From Strongylocentrotus purpuratus (taxonomy: Eukaryota; Echinodermata; Echinoidea; Camarodonta; Strongylocentrotidae), in NCBI RefSeq assembly GCF_000002235.5, contig NW_022145609.1:6145214-6209213 (forward strand): a DNA stretch of 64,000 nucleotides, given 5' to 3'. Made by a program: the position numbers and the translations under genes. Below are positions 48,401-58,600 of this stretch, piece after piece (position 1 is the first letter of the stretch; the number at the start of each line of letters is the position of its first letter). Under the pieces are notes generated by a model. It was not told the DNA's origin. It saw only the letters and a list, made by a program, of their open reading frames with translations, and made no database searches.

Positions 48401-49166
48401 ACCCTCATATGTTGCTACGTCAGAAATCGTTTTGAATCGTTTGTATACCTGGATCTCGTCTGAGTCAACCCTTGCTAGATTCGCTCCATAACCTTGACAG
48501 AGAGCCTGCGCCTGATCGTAGTCTAATCGGGTGATGCTGTCCACTAGATAGACTGCGTCATCCAGTCGGTGCCATTCTGACTGACTTGTTACTGTATAAT
48601 GATATGATAGTGAAAGTTTCGAAATCATAAGGCGGCTGCATGTAATACCTGACGCAGCAGGATGTTGAAACAGCACATATAGTTATTAAACAGCACCCCA
48701 AAGTAGGATGAACTGGAAGTGATTTCCCCTTTTTAACAGGGCGCTGAAGGGTGGATTTACATTTCTGGGTGCCCTTTCACCCCAGCACCATCTAATGCAG
48801 GGGATAAGTCCACTCCTGAAACAAAAAAATAAAGGGGGGGGGGGGGGGGAGGTGCTGCAGCGTCCCCAGCACCCCCGGTTCCCAAGATGAATAAAGGTCA
48901 ATTAAACTAAGAATTTAGACAAACATATGCGCGTAGCAGTGAATACTTTAAAGTTTGTAACATGGTATTCGGTCTGTCCTTTACAAGTAACCTGTAAATA
49001 TTCAGTCGTTCTTGAATAATATTTCACAAGTAATAAGTAAAGCGCACACAAAAAAACAGAACAGAATTATATAATAGTAAAAAAGTATATTCTTACCCCC
49101 TTGTAAAGACACGATGGCTGCAATGATGATAGTAACGAACAATGTTTTCTCGGAGCTGAACTTCAT
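39957..49166 (-). CDS. Copy 3: CTLD-Ig-FN3-TM receptor with QPD lectin motif and ITAM-like tail
   Basis: Exons: 49097-49166, 48449-48591, 45121-45236, 44558-44709, 43861-44166, 41602-41937, 40731-40830, 39957-40185; 1452 nt, 483 codons plus TAA, no internal stop, all GT-AG. Product: signal peptide (1-23), CTLD (24-160), Ig-like (161-262), FN3 (263-374), membrane span (about 383-407), tail (408-483). The CTLD motif is QPD, known from galactose-type C-type lectins, with WDD. The tail has HYELP, AYQGL, VYADI and EYVNI; AYQGL and VYADI form YxxL-x12-YxxI, at the wide end of ITAM spacing. Intron 2 is 3.2 kb and holds a 646 bp insertion and a tandem array. A type I receptor is well supported; signalling and sugar choice are inferred from motifs. 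Confidence 0.88.
40250..40420. repeat. CAT-rich microsatellite
   Basis: Degenerate CATCAT and TCTCCATC repeats in copy 3 intron 7, next to the tail exon. The same microsatellite is shorter at 55700-55780 and 23975-24040. Confidence 0.85.
40731..40830 (-). CDS. Copy 3 exon 7: transmembrane segment
   Basis: 100 nt, phase 1 in and phase 2 out. SQRLRKSS then AAWMVLFVISFLGIIILAIA and IVIL before a cysteine. Three codons longer than copy 2. Confidence 0.88.
41602..41937 (-). CDS. Copy 3 exon 6: fibronectin type III domain
   Basis: 336 nt, one codon longer (EEKQWT). VTVFWSSW, GYLIYQQT and LEPGTEYNISVSAV. Read-through past the donor gives EW then TGA. Confidence 0.87.
42105..42350. repeat. Foldback minisatellite in copy 3 intron 5
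   Basis: GACAACTACCCCC units then an 18 G run (42245-42262) and GGGGTAGTT-type units, as in copies 2 and 4. A (TA)n run lies just before, at 42051-42075. Confidence 0.7.
42990..43150. repeat. Imperfect palindrome
   Basis: Core TATCTTTCCGAAG-caaag-CTTCGGAAAGATA (43073-43103), with outer matches AGTATCACTT and AAGTGATACT. Foldback-type insert. Confidence 0.65.
43293..43750. mobile_element. Foldback element with CCCGGTGGGGTCACTC termini
   Basis: Ends TAGTACCCCGGTGGGGTCAC and GTGACCCCACCGGGACTAGT mirror each other. Inside are CCCCTATTT and CAATTTCAAGGACA-like repeats. In copy 3 intron 5. Confidence 0.75.
43861..44166 (-). CDS. Copy 3 exon 5: Ig-like domain
   Basis: 306 nt, phase 1-1, acceptor ATACAG and donor GTAACA. 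Cysteines in VYCAVDV and IFCYAGEL; sequons NNS and NVT. Confidence 0.8.
44558..44709 (-). CDS. Copy 3 exon 4: CTLD loop (QPD, WDD)
   Basis: 152 nt. WAQGQPDNGGGGQDCACLW carries QPD in place of EPN; then WDDDGC and LICQKGI. Flanking residues are otherwise close to copies 2 and 4. Confidence 0.88.
45121..45236 (-). CDS. Copy 3 exon 3: CTLD core with WIG motif
   Basis: 116 nt, acceptor AATGCAG and donor GTAAGT. RCFWIGCNDREVEGQFRWLD, near identical to copy 1. Confidence 0.88.
45630..46275. mobile_element. 646 bp insertion with 11 bp target duplication
   Basis: CCCTTACACTA occurs at 45619-45629 and again at 46276-46286. Copies 2 and 4 have a single CCCATACACTA here. The insert has AATAAA near its right end, no clear inverted termini and one 88-codon open frame (45699-45965) of unknown nature. 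Retroposition is likely. Confidence 0.7.
46560..47790. repeat. Tandem array of about ten 95-130 bp units
   Basis: TTGTTGCAGGTCGGGGCGGG-like phrases recur near 46568, 46808, 46921, 47018, 47111, 47232, 47343, 47466, 47560 and 47700, each followed by GCGAGCGAGCGTAGCGAGC. In copy 3 intron 2. Confidence 0.85.
46690..46790. mobile_element. 101 bp MITE with TAA duplication
   Basis: Near-perfect hairpin: 28-29 bp termini CTCTCTTAATTTCTAGGACT and its mirror, flanked by TAA on both sides, inserted inside one unit of the tandem array. A 3 bp TAA duplication is typical of PIF/Harbinger-type elements. Confidence 0.8.
48135..48345. repeat. Pyrimidine tract
   Basis: About 210 bp of T/C on the plus strand, ending GGAGCCCGTCAGGGGGGCAC. 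Same kind of tract as 3330-3560 and 3750-3985. In the copy 3 gene beside exon 2. Confidence 0.85.
48449..48591 (-). CDS. Copy 3 exon 2: first third of CTLD
   Basis: 143 nt, acceptor TATACAG and donor GTATAC. EWHRLDDAVYLVDSITRLD and ALCQGYGANLARVDSDEIQ. Confidence 0.88.
49097..49166 (-). CDS. Copy 3 exon 1: signal peptide
   Basis: 70 nt, ATG to GTAAGA. MKFSSEKTLF then hydrophobic VTIIIAAIVSL and QG. Confidence 0.88.
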
Positions 49167-49267
49167 TTTAAATCAAAAAATGGATGCGAGTTGATGTCAG
49201 AAGCTATTCATTTATGATTGAATTTCAAAATGTGTGTACATAGACAGAAAGAGAAATGATCGTTGCC

Positions 49268-49356
49268 GTGTCTCGCGCTGCAATGACCTAAAACAAACTT
49301 GAACCTTCCGTTTTGTTTCCTGGGCTTGTTGACACCGACTTTCCTCTTTCAGTTTG
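49268..49356 (-). promoter_or_regulatory. Copy 3 candidate promoter block
   Basis: The conserved block (one change, A to G in the coding sense) begins 102 bp before the ATG. The IRF-type site at 49347-49356 is weakened to CAAACTGAAA; GAGGAAAGT is kept. Confidence 0.32.
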
Positions 49357-50885
49357 CTATATCACCCTTACTCTTATTTTAGGATAAAAGTAACCGTTTC
49401 CTTCCATGTTCATGTTTCTATATAATAATTTAATTGATGTATTTGAAAGACGGAGAGCCTACTTGTGAGCAAAAGAATAACTTCTGAGTTTAATTATTTG
49501 TTTTCTGTTTGTTTTCCTGAATGCACATTGGAAGAAAATAATCATAATGATAACGCCGATGTTGATGAATGATAGCAAAAGCAATAACAAAAACAATACT
49601 TACAATAATAATAACAGTAATAATGATGATAATAATAATATTAATAGTAACTAAAATAATGATCGTAGTAGTAGCTAGTAGTAATAATAATAATAATAAC
49701 AATAATTCTACAACATATTAAATTACTACTAATAATAATATTAACAAAAATATAATGAAAATAAGAAATTGGTAAACAGATAAATAATTAATTAATAAAT
49801 GAATGGAATGAAATCAAATGGGTAAGACATCAACACCATCCTAGGAGTAAGATATTAACAATTGTTGTCTACTACTAACGCTCATGTTTACAGGTACTTC
49901 AGACACCTTTGATTATCATATTCATATTGTAGTCCGCGGGATGTAAAATAGTGCATCATGACAAGCAGATATCATGGTACATACATGTACAAACCCTCTA
50001 ATAGCTGATGTAATTTTGTTATTGTTTACTACTGAGTTTCTTTCAGTATGCTTTTGCTTGTGTTTTTTAATGTTTATGTAAGGTCTATGGCTTATGACAT
50101 TTTTAATGACCAATGTTTGTAAAGGTTTTAAAGATTTTCTCAGTGTCAGGTTCTATTTCAAACTTGTCAGCGAAATCTGTATTTCAAAACCTGCAATATT
50201 CTTCGCAAATATGACAAATAAGGTGAGGATTTTATGGTTCTTCTTAGCCTATTCTAAATTTGAACTGTAATCGACAAGAAAAAAGGGTATGCTTACAAAA
50301 GACCAGCTAAAAAGTTCAGTTTCGATTTAAAAAAGAGGTCATATTTCATCTTATATATCAGTTTTATTTACTCGAAATATAATGTTAGTAATAAAACAGA
50401 GGTCTTATAAATAAACATGAATACATATTTATATTAAATAAATTGGTATTTTTGTAGGAATTGAAAAGTCAATATGTTGAAATTGAATTGAATTGACAAA
50501 GTAATATCAAAGTTTGTTGGTTTACGCTTCTAACACCGTTGTATTCAGTCGAGGTGAAAGATATTCCGGCCTTTCATTTTCATATTAGTACTGTCAGTTA
50601 GGTAATATTGATACAAGTCGGAAGGAGAGGATTTTTGTACTTCCGTCTTTTTAGTATTGAAGATACAGGAAAGAGTTAGCTCATGTTTTTAAAGTAGACT
50701 ATAATATGGCGTAGCCATGCCATGACTTTATTTGATTGGCATTGGAAATTATGTATAACTATTAGTGAAGACAATAGAGGTTGGGATTATCTGTTACGTC
50801 GTGGATGCAGAGTTTTACATAATAGAGCAATTTCTACAGTTACATTGTTCGAAATTCACCAACGTGATACTATCTTATATATGGA
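49357..50885. other. Upstream spacer of copy 3
   Basis: Paralogous to the copy 1 and copy 2 spacers. Contains AT trinucleotide runs at 49540-49760. No exon is recognised. Unlike the other two, it lacks the GGATTTCCCGGCC TIR element. Confidence 0.55.
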
Positions 50886-50889
50886 AAAT

Positions 50890-51118
<229 letters not shown>

Positions 51119-51414
51119 GGGGGGGCGGGTATCTGGGAGCAACCAACTACTACTAGTGGGTTCTTGTGTAGCGCTCATGTATGTCAGACTTGACACTCCT
51201 GAGGCTCCACAATACTGCCCCGGCTTAGTACGGCTGCCATTATGATGAAGCATTTCAAGGAATTCCTGCCAGGTACCCATTTTCCTCACCTTCGTCGAGT
51301 GTTGCAAATGTAGATGAATGTTTTGTCAAGGGACATTAGTGCCGCATCCAGACTCGAACCGCCAACTATGTAATCCTCAGTCCGGTGACGTATACACTAG
51401 ACCACGGCGACACC
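51119..51414 (-). mobile_element. tRNA-derived SINE
   Basis: Minus-strand head GGTGTCGCCGTGGTCTAGTG with a B-box-like GGCGGTTCGAGTC, body and trinucleotide tail. Paralogous to 19185-19479. Confidence 0.75.
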
Positions 51415-51439
51415 CAGGCTTGCCGGAAGCAGTTTAAGG

Positions 51440-51850
51440 CCTTTTTTTTGGGGGGGGGGGGGATATTCCAGGCGGCTCACCTTTCAGGGGCAGTGGCGTA
51501 ATGAGCAATAAGAAAAATCTGCAACACCACCACTCATGTTACAAGCAGGCCCCGCGAAACGTTTTATTCAAAGTGGAGTATTAACGATCAGGTAGCGAAG
51601 CGAGTGGAGCATTAATTGGCGCGGGTCCAGGGGCTTTGGGAGCTCAGGGGTTTTTGGCATTAAATTACAGTCATATAAGCATAATTAGATACCGTATTTT
51701 TGACAATGGCGGTTCAATAATTGGCGTGGATCCAGGGGGCTGAGCCCCATGAAGCTCAAGGGTTTAAGGCATTTAATTATGGACAGATGAGCATTCAGGT
51801 GCCCGTCTTAGGGCCCTTAATTAGTGGGGGCTAGGGGGTAGAGCCCTCGG
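51440..51850. repeat. Diverged 113 bp repeat units
   Basis: Paralog of 19500-20460 without the palindromic MITE. Confidence 0.65.
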
Positions 51851-53205
51851 AAGTTTACTGCAATAAAAAACTGAAAAATATCAGCCCAAAGAGGGAGAAA
51901 AAAAAGTTAAGAAAAAGAAGGGATAACAAACATTTCAGACCGACCGACCCTTGTTATGTAACTTAAAGGGCAATACAACAACATTGTTTAGGCCTAACAA
52001 AGGCCGCGTCCCACCTACCGATAAAAAAAAAACATAACGATATAACTACATGTACAAAAATTACACACACTTTTTTTTTTCTTCAATTTTTTTATTATGA
52101 GATTTCAATTAAAATAAATCATTTCATAAAAATAAATGTAAATAATTCCATACAAATACAGATCTCCATTTCGTTTTCATAATATTAATAAATTATTCAC
52201 AAAACAGTGAGCAAAGAAGGAGAATAATGGAATGAAATCACTAAATTTGTCTAATAGTCAATAATCACATACTGAACTTAATTACCATTATTCATAAAAA
52301 ACGACAATGCACCATAAGCACGACATCCCTCCACCCCTTCTACTACTTAACCCCCCCCCCCGTAAACATTCACGTTCACTCGCACCTTACAAAACTTACA
52401 CGGATTCACAAGCGCACACTGGAACTCCAGCCAATCATCCTCACTCACAAGACCACACCCAAGACACTCCCATTACACCAAACACAACACTTATCTACTC
52501 ATCATATAGAACACTATACAAATACTCCATTCACAGAACAGCACCCACCCATACATCTAACCGCATACCTAACATCCCAACTCCTAAAAATATATCACAT
52601 TCACCACTCACACACACACACGCACACGTTAATTTAGACCATGATACATTTTTTTTTCTTCAGATGTTTCTGCATTAATCGAAAAGTCAAATACAAAATA
52701 TTCAAGTAACATGTAATATAATTTAATTACATAAAAAGTAACGAATGAAATATACCCCCCAAAATGCTTACATATAATTGAAAACTTGAAAGTATGGAGG
52801 TAAGTCAAAGAATCAAGATAAATGCAGAGGCCAACTATCATAAGCATGAATGCTTGAGTCGATAGCAGCCGGGAAAGGAGGGGGGGGGGGGGGATACATG
52901 ACGCATCTAGTTTATACATCCAATTATAACACTCTGTGCATGAATGAATATACAGTGCGTCCCAGAGAAACGAAACCAAGAATTATCCATTTTCTATCAT
53001 AACTTAATCACAATTATGATTAATAAATGACACATATGTTGTAAAGCTTAGATCCTCTTTCATTTTGATGCAACTCATATAATGCATATTTCACGCATGA
53101 CTGATTAAAAACAATTTAAAGAAAGGGTACCAAAAAGTCATTTGGCGAACGGTATCTGAATTTCGAAGACTTCTGCCCTTTTATATGACACCTCAATCAG
53201 GAAAA
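51851..53205. other. Spacer paralogous to 21290-23130
   Basis: C/A-rich 52307-52640 and GGGAAAGGAGGGG-type runs match the copy 1-2 spacer. No exon is recognised. Confidence 0.55.
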
Positions 53206-53207
53206 AA

Positions 53208-53716
53208 TTTTTTTTTTACTAACAACTGATAATTAGAACAAATTACATATGGATGGAAAGATTTTCTCTTGAAAAACACGAATTATTTGCTGAGAAATCA
53301 TATAGATATCATGGAAAGGCGTAAAATGCAATTTTTCAAGACCCTTCTTAGACCCCCAAGCGCCCCCGAACGTAAGCCAAACACACGAGCGTAGCGAGCT
53401 CTGAATAGTGACGTCACACCCTGGACAAACAGCTCGCATACTCGCATACCGCTCGCATACCGGAGTCGCGCGTGTATTAGTCTGCAGCTAGACAACCGTG
53501 TCCAGGGTGTGACGTCACTATAGTGACGTCATACGAACGACTGCTGAAGGCAGTAGATCTGGATCTCAAAACTAACATATTTGAAAGTTGATTTCTGCGG
53601 GCCCCAAACATATTTTGAAGAGGAAATTTGTTGTATTTGATCAGTAAGGCTTCCCCTTCACAATGATATGAATTTTGCATCAATTCAATACACTTTTGCT
53701 TCTTGGTGTGACTCCT
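53208..53716. mobile_element. About 500 bp insertion absent from the sister spacer
   Basis: Between CCTCAATCAGGAAAAA and TTTAAAGTAATGCTTG the sister spacer has only about 30 bp (23110-23145). The insert starts with a T-run and holds a perfect 22 bp inverted repeat with TGACGTCA sites at 53406-53427 and 53499-53520. Confidence 0.6.
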
Positions 53717-53905
53717 TTAAAGTAATGCTTGTATTTTCATAATTGTATTAAACAAATCCGTTCCACTGGCTGTCTGCCCTAACAACAAAGAAGACGAAAG
53801 ACGTAATGCATAGCTGATCGTCAACAAAACGGAGTTTGTTGTTTGTTGCTACGGCAGGCAGCCAGTGAAATAAATTCGTTTAATAAAATTATGGAAATGC
53901 AGTTT
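53717..53905. mobile_element. Foldback MITE
   Basis: GCTTGTATTTTCATAATTGT ... CCACTGGCTGTCTGCC faces GGCAGGCAGCCAGTG ... AATTATGGAAATGCA. The sister at 23150-23250 keeps only the left arm. Confidence 0.65.
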
Positions 53906-54020
53906 ATTTCAATTTCAATTTATTCAGCCAATCATTAAAAACAACGTACAATGACACTGGAACTTGTACAATTTTACCATGATGACAGGCTATGGACCCC
54001 TGAGAAGCAGAGCTTGTAAA
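53900..54020 (-). mobile_element. LINE 3-prime end fragment
   Basis: On the minus strand it ends GGCTGAATAAATTGAAATTG, a common LINE tail pattern, preceded by GGGGCCCCTTTTACAAGCTC. Confidence 0.5.
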
Positions 54021-54186
54021 AGGGGCCCATTAACATACAATTATATACAGATATAATAAAAACATACTATAACAAGCAAAACAAAAAAAGAGATATATGT
54101 ATATTCATACTTATTACAAAACATTTACAAATATCTTGCAAACACACTCAGCCATACTTACTTACACACACACACAATATAATGTA

Positions 54187-55114
54187 CACTGTCGCTCATA
54201 AAGTTTGAATATATTTGTTTTACCCCAATTTATGGAATTATTTTAAAAATAATTTAAAAATAATAGATCTAGAGAATAGTATACATTCTCAGATTTTATT
54301 GAACAATAATTTGACAATGTGTGTTTTGCGTGACTGCTAAAGCATGTGTTTGCTACTATGCTTATTAACTAGGAGACCTACGCCCTTAAGTCATAAATGA
54401 TAGTAATGAGGATTAATGCCCCACAAAAGGGCACTAATATAGCACGGTTTTGTTCATGGGGCATCACAGTTATGAGGCCTTTGCTTTTTCACTGAATCAT
54501 TACTGTACGCATCGGGGGCTAGGGTAGGGGGCAGTTTCCATAAATATAAAAAAACACAGAAAATGCAATAAATTTTCAATAATTTATTGCATTTTACACC
54601 GGTCCCCAACATAAAAAAAATCCTCTGGATGGCCATGCATTATGGCTCAAGGCATGGGCACACAGAGGATTTGTTTATGTTGGAAACTTGGATAAAATGT
54701 AATAAATTATTAAAAATGTATTGCATTTTCTTTGTGTTTTTTTATTTATGGAAACTGTCCCCTACCCTAGCCCCCGATGCGTACAGCCATGGTTCAGTGA
54801 CAAATCAATGGCCTCGTAAGTGTGAGGCCCCAGGATCAAAACCGTGTCGATGTGCTATATTAGTGCCCTTTTGTGGGGCATTAATCCTCATTACTGTCAT
54901 TTATGACTTAAGGGCGTAGGTCCCCTAGTTGATAAGCATTGTAGCATTCACATGCTTTAGCAGTCACGCAAAACACACCTTTTCAAATTATTATTCAATA
55001 AAATCTGAGAATGTATACTATTATCTAGATCTATTATTTTTTTAAAATTATTTTTGAAATAATTCCATAAATTGGGGGTAAAACAAAAATATTCAAACTA
55101 TATGAGCGACAATG
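54187..55114. mobile_element. 928 bp near-perfect palindromic element with TA duplication
   Basis: Termini CACTGTCGCTCATAAAGTTT and its mirror, each flanked by TA. Arms of about 455 bp meet near 54650 with almost no loop. The sister spacer at 23395-23415 is an empty site (CAATGTACTTTAAAC). TA target and termini suggest a Tc1/mariner-type nonautonomous element. Both arms contain a SINE-body fragment. Confidence 0.85.
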
Positions 55115-55432
55115 TACTTTAAACTATATTTAAAGCATACAGTTTGCGAACTCCAGCCAAATTTTGTACCCAAATGTTGTCTAGAGTTCGTGTGACATAC
55201 ACAAATGTGTCGTAAGTACCAATTTAGTGTGATTCCAAGTGAAAATTGTTGCTAATTCTAGTATTTTCTCTAAATGTTGTGTCTGAAACAAGTTGCAAGC
55301 TGTTGCAGCCCAATGTGATACTAGCTCTACATCCATTCCTTGTGCGATGTCACTTATTGCGTGTCAAAGGTCATGCGTGTCGTTGACGCAGTCCGGGGTC
55401 AATACATGACGCCTCATGTGAAAATTGAATAA

Positions 55433-55664
55433 CTACTTTCCAACTCCAGATGACATATATACGTATTCCAATTTCTCTGGATCAGCGATGTCATCGTAAA
55501 ACCCTTCTTGGATGTTGCTGATCCCCGTTCCTTTTAGGCCTTGGTAGGCATGTTGCCTGACTGCACTCGGTTGAGGCAGCTCGTAATGAGGGCTCTGTGA
55601 ATCGCCTGCTCCTTCTGGGACAACACGTAAACGTGACAGATCTGCCTTTTTCTGCTTCCGCTTG
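55433..55664 (-). CDS. Copy 4 exon 8: cytoplasmic tail with four tyrosine motifs
   Basis: 232 nt to TAG. KRKQKK, SPHYELP, HAYQGL, GFYDDI and EYVYMSSGVGK. YQGL and YDDI are 12 residues apart; YVYM fits YxxM. Confidence 0.87.
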
Positions 55665-58600
55665 CTGCATGGTCGATTTAGAAATGACAGACAGAAATAG
55701 TTGTTGATCATCATTATCATTATCATCATCATCATCCTCGTCATTACCAGCATTATTACCATCACTATTAATATCATATTCGGAATTTTCAAATACTATA
55801 ATATAAGTGTAAAGACAGAGGTAAAAGAAAATTCGCATTTCAAGGTTTTTGAGGGAATACAAGAATGGTTTACCTCATAATTAAATATGCAGATATTCAT
55901 GTTACTGATAAGCATGATGAGATTAAGATGATTTGTTTGTATCCTTCACCTAAAAATGCATTTTTGCAATGCAGGTTGTTCAAGAGGAATAGATCGAATG
56001 CAGCTTTGTTGTATAAACTATTTAGGAGAATTACCCCTCTATTTTGTTTTATTCTGGCTTCATTAAAAACAACTTATTATCAGGGTGGAATTCCCCTTTA
56101 ATGAACGGGGGGGGGGGGGGGTTACCCTTTTCAGAGGATGTATTTTTCCTCGGGGTTGATTGTCGTTGGATATCCTTGGGGGACGTATTTGTCCTATATA
56201 TAGAGAGAATAGTATTAAAGGGGGGTAATTGCCCTCGGGGGGGGGGGGGGGGGTATCGTCCACGGGGACAATTGTCCATGGGGGTAATTTTTCAGGGGGT
56301 AATTTTCCGGAGGGTAATTTTCTGGAGGGTAATTGTCCTCGGGGGAGAGGGGGAGGGGGTAGGTTGCCAGGGTATTATTTTCCTGGGGAGGGGGGGGGGG
56401 GTATTTTTCAGGGGAAGATTGTCCAGGGGTAGTCGAAAAGGGCAACTCTTATGCGAAAAATTAAAAAAACATTTATTCTTACCATACAATCGCCAAGGCA
56501 AAAGCAAGTATGATGATCCCCAAGAATGATATCACGAATAAAACCATCCAAACATCACTAGTCTTCCTCAGGTACTGACTGTCTGCAACAGTGAAAAGAT
56601 AAGCGTTGATCACCAAGATTTGTCAGTTCATTGCTAATTGCAGAAGAGACCTATTGCTACTACAAAGAATGCTATAAAATAATGTTTATCCAGACATTTG
56701 ATATTTTGATATCACTGGCCCTACGTCCCTTTGGTTCCCTTGGCCCTAGGCTGCGCATAATTGGTATGTATGGTAGTGCTTGGACCAGACTAAGAAGTTC
56801 TGTACAATGATTAAGGGCAATTCCATGATTGTCATTAGGGCGAGGGTAACTGTAGGAGCATTGCGACATCGTAGTCAATAAGGATTCGGCATTTTTACTC
56901 GACGAAATTATTAAAAAGTACCACCAGCCCGCCTCTCCACTCCGGCTCCTCGCTCAGTGCAGTGGGGGGGGGGGGGGGGGGGGGGTGTAGGGGCAATAGC
57001 GTAAGGGTAAGAGTCGGGATAATATTAATGGTTAATGTCAAATGGACGCGGGTCCGACTGCCAAATCCACCAACCGACATAATTATATAGGACTATTGAG
57101 GCTAAGACTAATGCGTTTTTAGCTGTTGGTTGAATGTTTCTGTTTACATCCGTAACCGAAATCATCATCAATATTGGTCCAATCACCACTCACCGAGGGT
57201 AGGAGTCGTAACAGTCACAAGTGAACTTCTTGGTCCTTCTCCGCCGGGACCTTGTATGACGGCAGACACACTGATATTGTATTCTGTTCCTGGTTTCAAC
57301 TCGGTCAATACAAACTCCATTATTCGTTGAAGATCGCCCTCTCCCACACCCGAGTCGATACTACCAACCACTAGCCATTCCTCTCCCATGGTTTGCTGAT
57401 AGATAAGGTAGCCAACAACTGGCCCGTCGCCGGAGTCCAAGCAAGGTATCCAAGAGCTCCAGAAGACAGTGACTGATGACGAGCTGATTTCTCCGACTGT
57501 TGGGCCGGATGGCAGCTCTGGTAAAGCTGGAAAATGATAAAGCTATCAAGTTAATATGTGTAAAGTACCTATATGTTATGAGAGAAAAAGAAAACACTAG
57601 CAAAGAAACCAACAAAAAAACTACTAAAAATAAAAACAAATCTGTAATCACACCTCTTACGGCCTATTTTAAATTGACTTATTAAAGTTACAAATACGTT
57701 ACATTCTTAAATAGGTATTTCGGATAATATCCATGCATATACATTATGTATGTTGTTACTACTTACATTAAAGGTAAAGACCAGTTTTGGAAACGCCACC
57801 TCTCAAAAAATGAAATTGGTAGCTCTTATTACCAATCATGTGAAAGAATATGTTTTTACTAATACGTGATGATACAGGTTTTGCAGAGAAGCCGCCTACT
57901 TATTGATATATTTGGTAAATTAGTTTATCTATTTGGACGTGATAGATATTACGCACGGGCGCGCATGTGTGCGTAGTCCCATAAACCTCTTTCTGTGTAT
58001 AGTGCTCGTAACTTTACCAAGACTGGGCCAAATTTCTTATCATTTTGATGATTCCAGAACCTTTCAGTACACACCAATACTTAAATGCTAGATGATCAAC
58101 CTTTTCTGATCGTTTCCACAACGTTTTTTCACAATGCAATCGCATGACCAGAACTGATCTTTATCTTTAATTGTACTAAATCACCTAATCAGTTTAAATA
58201 TGATGAGATTTGGTTTGAAGGAAATATTACCGTAAAAATCAAAGACAGCAGAAAAAGCATCCAGTGAAAAGGATCTATTTTGGTCCGACAGTTCACCTGT
58301 TGAAGGGCCAATAGTGTAAGGGTAACTGGGTAAGAGTCTGGATAAGATTAATGGATAATGTAAATAGGACACAGGACCGACCGCCAAATCCACCAACCAA
58401 CTCAAAGGCTATTGAGGCTAAGACCAATGAATTTTTAGCTGTTGGTTGGATGTTTCTGTTTACATCCGTATACAAAATCATCCTCAATTGGTCCTATCAC
58501 CACTCACCGAGGGTAGGAGTCGTAATAGTCACAAGTGGACTTCTTGGTCCTTCTCCGCCGGGACCTTGTATGACGGCAGACACACTGATATTGTATTTTG

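Noticed and set aside
48044..48676. 210-codon frame continuing past copy 3 exon 2
   Set aside because: The real exon is 48449-48591; the rest is read-through into the intron and a Lys-rich purine tract.
56044..56529. 161-codon Gly-rich frame and Pro-rich mirrors
   Set aside because: G-rich minisatellite inside copy 4 intron 7; no domain, and mirrored frames are open too.
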